This document shows positions 57,483 to 64,000 of a stretch of 64,000 nucleotides of DNA, in pieces (position 1 is the stretch's first letter; each line of letters opens with the position of its first letter). The translations under genes and the position numbers were made by a program. The notes under the pieces are model-generated. The model saw nothing but the letters and a program-made list of their open reading frames with translations, was not told the origin of the DNA and ran no database searches. This stretch comes from Streptomyces sp. CB00316 (lineage in GTDB: Bacteria > Actinomycetota > Actinomycetes > Streptomycetales > Streptomycetaceae): NCBI RefSeq assembly GCF_001905595.1, contig NZ_LIXI01000010.1, forward strand, positions 62,001-126,000, written 5' to 3'.

Positions 57483-59878
57483 CGCTCCATCACCAGGACG
57501 GCTCGGCGCCCCCCGCCCTGCTGCCGACCGACCGGCCGCGCCGGAGCGAACCCGCGGGCTGCACCGCCCGGCAGCGGGTCGTGCTCGACGGTGCGGCCGG
57601 GACGGCACCGGAGGAGCTGCTGCTCGCCGGGTTCGCCGCGCTGCTCCACCGGTACACGGGCCAGCAGGAGTTCGCCTTCCGCGTCCGTACGCCCGGTGCC
57701 GGTTCCCTCCGGCTGAGCTGCGCCATCGACGAGGGGACGACACCGGCCGGTCTCGCCCGCACCCTCCTGGAGAACCGCGAACCGGTGGCCGATGGCGAGG
57801 AACCGGCCGACTACGAGCTGGTGCTACTGGAGCGCAGCGGCGGGTCCTACGTCCACCGCACCGTCCAACTCCGTTACGACGCGACGCTGTTCGACCAGGA
57901 GACCGTCCTCCGTCTGCTCACCCACTTCCGTACGCTGATGGAGGACGCCCTCGCCCGCCCGGACGTCGTGGTCTCCCGGCTGCGGCTCCTCTCCGACGGC
58001 GAGCTGCGCCGCACACTGGTGGAGTGGAACGACACCGCCGCCGAACTCCCCCACGAGCGCTGCCTGCACCAGGCGTTCGAGGAGCGGGCGGCCGCCGACC
58101 CCGGGGCGCTCGCGCTGATCCGTGGCGCGGAGCAGTGGACGTACGGCGAGGTCAACGCGGCGGCCAACCGGCTGGCGCGTCATCTGCGCGGGCTCGGCGC
58201 GGGTGTCGGGGGACGGGTGGGTATCTGCCTGGACCGGTCGCCCGACCTGCTCGTGGCAGTCCTGGGCGTCCTCAAGTCTGGCTCCGCCTACGTGCCGTTG
58301 GACCCGGACTATCCGGAGCAGCGGATCGTGGCGATGGCCACCGGCACCTCGTGCGCGGTGATCGTCTCCCGGAGCGGGCTCTCGTCACGGCTCTGTGATG
58401 TGGGTCCGCAGGTCGTGGAGCTGGACCGGGACGCGGGGCGGTGGGCCGGCGCCCCGGCCGGGAACGTCAGCAGCGGGGTGGTCCCGGGGGACCTCGCGTA
58501 CGTCATCCACACCTCGGGGTCGACCGGCGCGCCCAAGCCGATCGCACTGCGCCACCGCGGGGTGATGAACAACATCGCGGACCTCAACTCCCGTTATGCC
58601 GTGGGCCCCGGGGACCGGGTGCTCGCTCTCTCGTCCCCCAGCTTCGACATGTCCGTCTACGAGTTCCTGGGGCTGACGGCCGCCGGGGGCACGGTCGTCC
58701 TGCCCGAGCCCGCGCTCGCCAAGGACCCGCAGCACTGGGCCGATCTGCTGGCCACGCACCGGATCACGGTCTGGAACTCGGCACCCGCGCTCCTCGAACT
58801 GGTCGTGGAGCAGCTGGAGCAGAGCGGCGCCCCACCGCTGGAGGCCCTGCGCCTGGCCCTGCTGGGCGGGGACTGGGTACCGCTCTCCCTGCCGGACCGG
58901 ACGCGAAAGGCCGCTCCAGGGCTCCGGTTCGTGGCGCTCGGCGGGGCCACCGAGTCGTCGATCCACTCCACGCTGTACGAGGTGGGAGAGGTCGACACGG
59001 GGTGGACGAGCATCCCCTACGGGCGGCCGATGGCCAACCAGCGCACGTACATCCTGGACGACGGCCTCCAGCCGGTGCCACCCGGCGTGGCGGGCGAACT
59101 TCATCTGGCGGGCATCGGTCTGGCCACCGGATATCTCGACCGGCCCGAGCTGACCGGGGAGCGGTTCTTCGACTGGTCCTACGGCGAGGTCGGGAACGAA
59201 CGGCTCTACCGGACCGGCGATGTGGCCCGGTACGGCCCCGACGGGCTGATCGAGCTGCTCGGCCGGTCCGACTTCCAGGTCAAGGTGAACGGCCACCGCA
59301 TCGAACTCGGAGAGATCGAGGCGGTGTTGAGGTCCCACGAGGCGGTCAGGGAGGCGGTCGTCGCCACCCGCAGGGACGCCGCCGGTGATCTGCGGCTGGT
59401 CGGATACGTCGTGCCGCACCCCGGCCGCACGGTCCGGCCCCGGGTGATCAGCGCCCATCTGCAGGGCGCTCTACCGCCGTTCATGGTGCCGGGCGTCGTC
59501 CTCGTCCTGGACCGGCTGCCGCTCTCCGCCAACGGCAAGACCGACCGCAGGGCGCTGCCCGCGCCGCCGCCGCCGGAGGACGGGGAGGCGTCGTACGTGG
59601 CGCCGGCCACCCCGACGGAGAAGGCGGTGGCCGACATCTTCTCCACCGTGCTGTCGGCCCCGAAGATCGGGGCGAACAGCTCCTTCCTCGCCGCCGGTGG
59701 CGATTCACTCCAGGCCATGCGGGCGGTCAGCCGGCTCAGCAAACACTTCGGGATCAAGGTGAACGTACGTCTGCTCCACGGCGGTGGCACCGTCAGCGGT
59801 GTCGCCGCCGCCATCGACGAGCTCCTCGGTTCCGCGCCACCCGCGACAGCACAGGAAGACGGAGGCCGGACAAGGTGA
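57479..59878 (+). CDS. NRPS with partial condensation domain, A and T domains
   Basis: A 799-residue NRPS; GTG 57479 overlaps the SHMT-like stop. Residues about 25-185 match only the C-terminal half of a condensation domain (LLHRYTGQQEFAFRVR, VQLRYDATLFDQETVL, HFRTLMEDALARPDVVVSRL); the HHxxxDG half is missing, so it cannot condense. The A domain (about 195-700) has HTSGSTGAPKPIAL, LGGATESSIHS, YRTGDV and LSANGKTDR. The pocket reads D-M-Y-N-L-G-L-I-H-K, close to the DLYNLSLIWK code for cysteine, and GGATES replaces YGPTE as in cysteine-activating domains of siderophore synthetases. The carrier domain has Ser743 (LAAGGDSLQAM). It probably loads the first residue. Confidence 0.92.
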   Translation: MTLHHQDGSAPPALLPTDRPRRSEPAGCTARQRVVLDGAAGTAPEELLLAGFAALLHRYTGQQEFAFRVRTPGAGSLRLSCAIDEGTTPAGLARTLLENREPVADGEEPADYELVLLERSGGSYVHRTVQLRYDATLFDQETVLRLLTHFRTLMEDALARPDVVVSRLRLLSDGELRRTLVEWNDTAAELPHERCLHQAFEERAAADPGALALIRGAEQWTYGEVNAAANRLARHLRGLGAGVGGRVGICLDRSPDLLVAVLGVLKSGSAYVPLDPDYPEQRIVAMATGTSCAVIVSRSGLSSRLCDVGPQVVELDRDAGRWAGAPAGNVSSGVVPGDLAYVIHTSGSTGAPKPIALRHRGVMNNIADLNSRYAVGPGDRVLALSSPSFDMSVYEFLGLTAAGGTVVLPEPALAKDPQHWADLLATHRITVWNSAPALLELVVEQLEQSGAPPLEALRLALLGGDWVPLSLPDRTRKAAPGLRFVALGGATESSIHSTLYEVGEVDTGWTSIPYGRPMANQRTYILDDGLQPVPPGVAGELHLAGIGLATGYLDRPELTGERFFDWSYGEVGNERLYRTGDVARYGPDGLIELLGRSDFQVKVNGHRIELGEIEAVLRSHEAVREAVVATRRDAAGDLRLVGYVVPHPGRTVRPRVISAHLQGALPPFMVPGVVLVLDRLPLSANGKTDRRALPAPPPPEDGEASYVAPATPTEKAVADIFSTVLSAPKIGANSSFLAAGGDSLQAMRAVSRLSKHFGIKVNVRLLHGGGTVSGVAAAIDELLGSAPPATAQEDGGRTR

Positions 59879-60690
59879 CCGCCCCACCCGACGACAGCCT
59901 CGTCCCGCTCCGCGCGGGCGGCCACCTGCCTCCCGTGTACTGCGTCCACCCGGTCTCCGGCTCGCCGTACTGCTACACCGACCTGGCCGCGCGGCTCGAC
60001 CCCGGCACCCCCGTGTTCGGCTTCGAGGCCCCCGGCTTCGACGGGGTCGGCGAACCGGCGCAGTCGATCGGGGAGTTGGCCGAGGCGCATACGGCCACGC
60101 TCAGGGCGGCTCGTCCGCACGGGCCCTACCAGCTGCTCGGCTGGTCCCTGGGCGGGGTCGTGGCCTTCGAGATGGCCCGGCTGCTGGCCGCCGAGGGTGA
60201 GGAGGTGCCGCTGCTGGTCGTGATCGACGCGGCGCTGCCCGGCACCCAGCCCTTCCCACCAGGGCCCGCGCTGGTCCGGTACTTCCTCCACGACTTCCTG
60301 GGTCTGGTGAGCGGCGGGGCGCCGGAGCTGGACCGGGCGCTGGCGAAGCTCGGCCCGGAGGCGGGGCCGCAGGAGCGGCTGGAGGCCATCGCGGACTCCG
60401 GGACCGTACCGGAGGAGTTCGACGCGGAGTTCCTGCTGGAGCGGTTCACCCTGTTCCGGGCCCATGCCCGCGCGATGGTGGACCACGTCATCGACGGGGT
60501 CCACGACGGCCCGACCACCCTGGTCAGGGCGGAGGGGTCCGAGCCGCACCTGCTGCTCTGGGAGCCGTACGCGAGCTGGCTCGACCAGCACACCGTGCCG
60601 GGCGACCATCACTCCATCTGGCGGGAACCGGGGCTCGTGGCCATCACGGACATCGTCAACCAGGCACTGCGCAGGGGAGCTTCGGTGTGA
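59875..60690 (+). CDS. Free-standing thioesterase
   Basis: A 271-residue alpha/beta-hydrolase thioesterase. The nucleophile elbow is LLGWSLGGVVAFEMA (Ser91), with acid VVIDAALPG and His in VPGDHHSIWREP. The start overlaps the NRPS stop by 4 nt. The sequence begins LVPLRAGGHLPPVYCVHPVS, as in TE domains found at the C-terminus of NRPSs (PF00975 type I), rather than the shorter type II editing enzymes. Because neither NRPS has its own TE, this protein may release the product in trans; an editing role is the alternative. Confidence 0.92.
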   Translation: MTAPPDDSLVPLRAGGHLPPVYCVHPVSGSPYCYTDLAARLDPGTPVFGFEAPGFDGVGEPAQSIGELAEAHTATLRAARPHGPYQLLGWSLGGVVAFEMARLLAAEGEEVPLLVVIDAALPGTQPFPPGPALVRYFLHDFLGLVSGGAPELDRALAKLGPEAGPQERLEAIADSGTVPEEFDAEFLLERFTLFRAHARAMVDHVIDGVHDGPTTLVRAEGSEPHLLLWEPYASWLDQHTVPGDHHSIWREPGLVAITDIVNQALRRGASV

Positions 60691-62015
60691 GCGAGGACAA
60701 CGGCCGCGGCGACGCGGGCACCGCCACCGGCTCCGGGACGAAGGAGGCCGAGCCACCGCCGCCCCGGAGCCTGTGGCACAACCGGGATTTCCTGGTCTTC
60801 TGGGTGGGCGAAGGGCTCTCCCTGTACGGCACCCAGATAGCCAACCTCGCCCTGCCGCTCACCGCGGTCCTGGTCTTCCAGGTCGGGCCCGAGCAACTCG
60901 GCATGCTCCGCTTCGCCCAGCTGGTGCCGTTCCTGGCGCTCGCCCTGGTCTTCGGCGTCTGGGTGGACCGGGTGCGCAAACGCCCGGTGATGCTGGGCGC
61001 CAACATCGTCCGGATGGTCCTCATCGGCCTGGTGCCGCTGCTGTACCACTTCGGGCTGCTGACCCTGCCGCTGCTGTACGTGCTGGCGTTCGGGGTCGGC
61101 ACGGCGGCGGTGCTCTTCGACGTCAGCTGGATGAGTTACGTACCGGTGCTGGTGAAGGACAGGCGCAGCCTGCTGGAGGCCAACACCAAGCTCAACGCCA
61201 CCCTGTCGTCGGCCGATGTGGCGGGGCCCGGGATCGCGGGGACACTGGTCACCGCCTTCTCGGCGCCCGCTGCGATGGCTGCCAACGCCTTCTCGTACAC
61301 CCTGTCGGTGATCTCGCTGCTGCTGGTCCGGGCGCCGGAGCCGGATCCTCCGGCGCGGGCCTCGAAGCGGCGGCTGCGCACCGAGCTGGCGGAGGGGCTG
61401 CGCTGGGTGTTCGGCAACCGGTGGCTGCGCGCGATCGCGCTCATCGGCTGCTCCTGCAACTTCTTCCTGACCATGGTGCAGTCGCTGTTCCTGCTGTACG
61501 CGGTACGGGACAAGGAGCTGTCCGCGGCGACGGTCGGCTTCGTGATGGGCGCGGCGGCGGTGGGCGGCCTGCTCGGTGCGCTGATCGCCGGGATGGTGGT
61601 CCGCCGCCTCTCGGTGGGGACGGCCTACCGGGTGTCGGTCTCCATCATCTTCCTGGGCCCGCTGCTGATCCCGGCGGCGGGCGGGCCGTCGTGGCTGCTG
61701 GTGGGCCTGTTCGTCGCGTCGTTCTTCCTGGAGTACTTCGGCTCCAGCATCTCCAACGTGATCATCGTGAGCCTGCGGCAGAGCATCACCCCGCAGCCGC
61801 TGATGGGCCGGATGACGGCCGCGATGCGGATGCTGCTGTACGGCGGCGGGGCGCTCGGCGGACCGGTCGGCGGGCTGCTGGCCGGGGTGCTGGGGCTGCA
61901 CGCGGCGCTGTGGGTCGCGGGGGTGCTGTCGGCCGCGATGCTCGTGCCGATCATCCTCTCGCCCGTCGGAAAGCTGCGCACGATGCCGACCGGGCCGGAG
62001 GAGCTCCCGGCCTGA
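60687..62015 (+). CDS. MFS transporter (EntS-like exporter)
   Basis: A 442-residue 12-helix major facilitator of the MFS_3 group. Segments include YGTQIANLALPLTAVLVFQV, FLALALVFGVWVDRVRKRPV (motif A-like), LPLLYVLAFGVGTAAVLFDV and GALGGPVGGLLAGVLGLH. The start overlaps the thioesterase stop by 4 nt, so it belongs to the biosynthetic operon and should export the peptide product or give self-resistance. The closest relatives in function are exporters of enterobactin and of antibiotics. A bidirectional terminator follows. Confidence 0.93.
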   Translation: MSEDNGRGDAGTATGSGTKEAEPPPPRSLWHNRDFLVFWVGEGLSLYGTQIANLALPLTAVLVFQVGPEQLGMLRFAQLVPFLALALVFGVWVDRVRKRPVMLGANIVRMVLIGLVPLLYHFGLLTLPLLYVLAFGVGTAAVLFDVSWMSYVPVLVKDRRSLLEANTKLNATLSSADVAGPGIAGTLVTAFSAPAAMAANAFSYTLSVISLLLVRAPEPDPPARASKRRLRTELAEGLRWVFGNRWLRAIALIGCSCNFFLTMVQSLFLLYAVRDKELSAATVGFVMGAAAVGGLLGALIAGMVVRRLSVGTAYRVSVSIIFLGPLLIPAAGGPSWLLVGLFVASFFLEYFGSSISNVIIVSLRQSITPQPLMGRMTAAMRMLLYGGGALGGPVGGLLAGVLGLHAALWVAGVLSAAMLVPIILSPVGKLRTMPTGPEELPA

Positions 62016-62021
62016 CTCTTC

Positions 62022-62065
62022 GCCGGCGGGGCGGATGCGGTGGACCGCGTCCGCCCCGCCGGCGG
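62022..62065. terminator. Bidirectional terminator at the end of the NRPS operon
   Basis: CGCCGGCGGGGCGGA (62022-62036) and TCCGCCCCGCCGGCG (62051-62065) pair over 15 bp, and the interior GCGGT/ACCGC extends the stem to about 20 bp. It lies 6 nt after the MFS stop and 5 nt before the end of the convergent SARP gene. Confidence 0.9.
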
Positions 62066-62069
62066 CCGG

Positions 62070-63764
62070 CTACCGCAGGACGACGGTGCGGACGTCGCCC
62101 ATCTCCACCTGCACGGGCGGCTGCGCCTCCCGCCCGGACCCGGTCTCCCACTCGACCAGCCGGATCAGGGCCGCCTCACGGTTCCCCGGCGACTCGCGCT
62201 CCGCGCAGGCGGCGGCGAACCGCTCGATGACGGCGGCGAGCGGGACGGTGGGGTTGGCCGCCAACTCCTCCGCCGCGATCCGCAAGGCCAGCGGCAGTCC
62301 GCCGCACAGCCGCACCAGCCGCACCACGGCCGCTTCCTGCCCGCGGAGCCGGCCCCCGCAGAGACTGGTGAGCAGGGTCGCCGCGTCATGGTCGGCCAGC
62401 GGGCCCATCGTCAGCACATGCGCGCCGTCGCGGGCGGCCAGTCCACTGAACCGCTGTCGGCTGGTGGCCAGGACACAGGACGAGCCGCGCGGTATGAGCG
62501 GCCTCAACTGGTCGGCGCCGAGGGCCTCGTCGAGCACCACGAGCATCCGGCGGCCGTGCAGCAGGCTGCGGTAGAGCGTGGAGCGGCCGGCCGCGTCGGC
62601 GGGCATCCGGGAGCGCTCGACGCCGAGGCTGGTCAGGAGTTGTTCCAGCGCGTCCGAGGCGGTCAGCGGCCGGCCCTGCCGGCCCGTGCCGCAGAGGTCC
62701 ACATAGAGCTGGCCGTCCGGGAAACGGTCCAGCAGCCGGTGGGCCAGCTCCAGGACGAACGCCGTCTTGCCGACGCCCGGTGGGCCGTCGACGACGGCGA
62801 TGGGGGTGCTGACACCGTACCTGCCACGCTCGTCGTCCAACAGCTCCTCCAGGTGCCCGAGTTCTGCCGTGCGCCCAATGAATCCGCGTGCCAGCGGCGG
62901 CAGTTGCACCGGACGGGAGAGGTCGGGGGTGGCGTCCACGCGTCTTCGGCCGTGGTGTGGGTCCGTGGCCTCCCCCTCCCGGCGCAGCCTGGGGTGACCG
63001 GCCAGTATCTGCTGGTGCAGGCTGCGCAGTTCGGCGCCCGGCTCGATGCCCAGCTCCCGGTTGAGCAGATTCCTGGTCCCGGCGTAGACGGCCAGCGCGT
63101 GCGCCTGTCGTCCGCTGCGGTAGAGGGTGAGCATGAGCAGCCAGCTCAACTTCTCGCGCAGCGGCTCCTCGCTCACGGCGGCGGAGAGTTCTGCGACCGC
63201 CTCCGCGTGGCGGCCCGCCTCCAGCATGTCGGCGGCCCACTCCTCGACGGCGGTCAGCCTAAGGTCCCGCAGCCGGGTCCGCTCAACGGCGGCGAACGGT
63301 CCCGGGACCCCGGAGTACGCGTCACCGTGCCAGAGCGCGAGGGCCTCCTCGTACCACCGGACGGCTTCCTCCGGGCTCGCCCCGATCCGTGATCTGCGGG
63401 CCCGGGCGTGGCGGCGGGTGAAGAGCGTGGCGTCCACCTGTTCCGGGTCCATCCGCAGGCAGTAGCCGCCGGAGACCGAGGTGAGGATCGCCCCCGCCTC
63501 GCGTCTGCTGCGCCCCGGTTCCAGCGCGCGACGCAGGCCGGCCACATAGGTGTGGACCCCGTTCGTCGCGGTCTGCGGGATGTCACCTTCCCAGAGCGCG
63601 TCGACGATGTTGTCGACACCGACCACCTCGCCGGCCCTGCTGGCGAGCAGAGCGAGCACCGCGCGCTGCTTGGGCGGCCCGAGAGGCACCTCCTGGCCCT
63701 GCCGCCATACACGTATCGGCCCTAAGAGCTGTATGCGCAACGGTTCCCCCGACGTGGCCAACAC
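62070..63764 (-). CDS. SARP family regulator with NB-ARC domain (AfsR-like, short)
   Basis: A 564-residue pathway-type regulator. GTG 63764 is preferred, with AGGAGG 7 nt upstream. The N-terminal OmpR-like winged helix (residues about 10-95: LRIQLLGPIRVWRQGQEVPL, KQRAVLALLASRAGEVV) and the bacterial transcriptional activation domain (about 100-245: DATLFTRRHARARR, YSGVPGPFAAVERTRLRDL) define a SARP. An NB-ARC ATPase follows with Walker A VVDGPPGVGKTAF and LLVVLDEALGADQLRPL. The C-terminal TPR region of AfsR is missing. Such proteins activate antibiotic gene clusters by binding heptamer repeats. It is convergent with the NRPS operon and is the likely activator of it. Confidence 0.93.
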   Translation of the reverse strand: MLATSGEPLRIQLLGPIRVWRQGQEVPLGPPKQRAVLALLASRAGEVVGVDNIVDALWEGDIPQTATNGVHTYVAGLRRALEPGRSRREAGAILTSVSGGYCLRMDPEQVDATLFTRRHARARRSRIGASPEEAVRWYEEALALWHGDAYSGVPGPFAAVERTRLRDLRLTAVEEWAADMLEAGRHAEAVAELSAAVSEEPLREKLSWLLMLTLYRSGRQAHALAVYAGTRNLLNRELGIEPGAELRSLHQQILAGHPRLRREGEATDPHHGRRRVDATPDLSRPVQLPPLARGFIGRTAELGHLEELLDDERGRYGVSTPIAVVDGPPGVGKTAFVLELAHRLLDRFPDGQLYVDLCGTGRQGRPLTASDALEQLLTSLGVERSRMPADAAGRSTLYRSLLHGRRMLVVLDEALGADQLRPLIPRGSSCVLATSRQRFSGLAARDGAHVLTMGPLADHDAATLLTSLCGGRLRGQEAAVVRLVRLCGGLPLALRIAAEELAANPTVPLAAVIERFAAACAERESPGNREAALIRLVEWETGSGREAQPPVQVEMGDVRTVVLR

Positions 63765-64000
63765 TCGGTCGCCTCCTGTGATCGTGTCGCGTGCGCACCG
63801 CACCTCGTCGGTACGGCGGCCGGCTGGTGGTGTCCGGGGGCGGCTCGCGCCAGGTCCCGGTGGGGGCGCCCCGGAAGGCGCCGCGACGGCGCACCGGATC
63901 CACGAGGTGGCTCCGGGACCGGTCGGTCCGGCCCGTACGCCCTCCGGGAAGGAGGCGGGCCGGGTGGTGAAGCGGGGCCGCTCCGGGCGGGTCGTGCCCG
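63765..64000. other. Upstream region of the SARP gene, no gene supported
   Basis: No frame in this last 236 nt has recognisable sequence. The SARP promoter should be here on the minus strand. I see no clear -10/-35 pair or palindromic operator. Confidence 0.4.

Noticed and set aside
1..64000. tRNA, rRNA, riboswitch, prophage, IS element or replication origin
   Set aside because: I looked for characteristic sequences (tRNA TTCRA arms with acceptor stems, transposase motifs, terminal inverted repeats) and found none that were convincing by eye; a covariance-model search was not possible.

Overview
The window is chromosomal DNA from a Streptomyces-type actinomycete. Evidence: very high GC with G/C-ending codons, frequent GTG (and one likely TTG) starts, many 1-8 nt gene overlaps, and families typical of the genus (SARP regulator, DUF5955, DUF6153, DUF6338, mycothiol-type TIGR03086 protein, IclR-controlled allantoin pathway). 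I saw no rRNA, tRNA, CRISPR array, transposase or phage gene. All assignments come from reading the sequence; no database search was run.

Layout. 1-2.9 kb: the start of a lipoprotein sugar-binding protein of an ABC importer, a GntR/UTRA regulator and an inositol-dehydrogenase-like oxidoreductase, with two GntR-type palindromes in the divergent promoter. 2.9-9.1 kb: a decayed and an intact cytochrome P450, a two-component system, a small membrane protein, a frameshifted EamA exporter, a TetR regulator and the tail of a SigJ-like sigma factor. 9.2-13.2 kb: a metal (probably copper) island with an unusual CPD-type P-type ATPase, a DUF6153 protein and a DUF305 lipoprotein. 13.5-17.1 kb: three redox enzymes (BBE-type flavoprotein, SDR, aldo/keto reductase).

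17.2-48.5 kb contains a purine-salvage and ureide-catabolism region: allantoicase, allantoinase, the IclR regulator AllR, malate synthase, xanthine/uracil-type permeases (one internally deleted), an 8-oxoguanine deaminase-like enzyme, uricase, HIU hydrolase, OHCU decarboxylase, hydroxypyruvate isomerase, tartronate semialdehyde reductase and catalase. Together they take urate to allantoin, then to ureidoglycolate and glyoxylate, and glyoxylate into C4 acids; catalase would remove the uricase peroxide. Four copies of a TCAAC-N5-GTTGA palindrome precede allB, aceB, uraD and the catalase gene, which suggests one AllR regulon spread over 27 kb. Glyoxylate carboligase, needed between glyoxylate and hyi/glxR, is not in the window. 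Unrelated genes lie in between: an FtsX-type ABC transporter beside a two-component system, a 1608-residue TPR-CHAT protein facing a DUF6338 membrane protein, a three-FnIII lipoprotein, an alpha/beta hydrolase without its nucleophile serine, and a chitosanase ruined by an internal deletion and an amber codon.

49.0-63.8 kb is a compact NRPS gene cluster and the most interesting part: a haem-oxygenase-like diiron oxidase (HDO), an Fe(II)/2OG oxygenase, a DapF-fold epimerase with both catalytic cysteines replaced by serine, a PLP aminotransferase, a C-A-T NRPS, an SHMT-like enzyme, a second NRPS with half a condensation domain and a cysteine-like adenylation pocket, a free thioesterase, an MFS exporter and a convergent SARP/NB-ARC regulator. 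The HDO/2OG pair recalls HrmI/HrmJ and BelK/BelL (nitro- and nitrocyclopropyl-amino acid formation), but the rest of the set differs. I infer a small, probably dipeptide-sized product built from unusual amino acids. I do not recognise this cluster as a known one.
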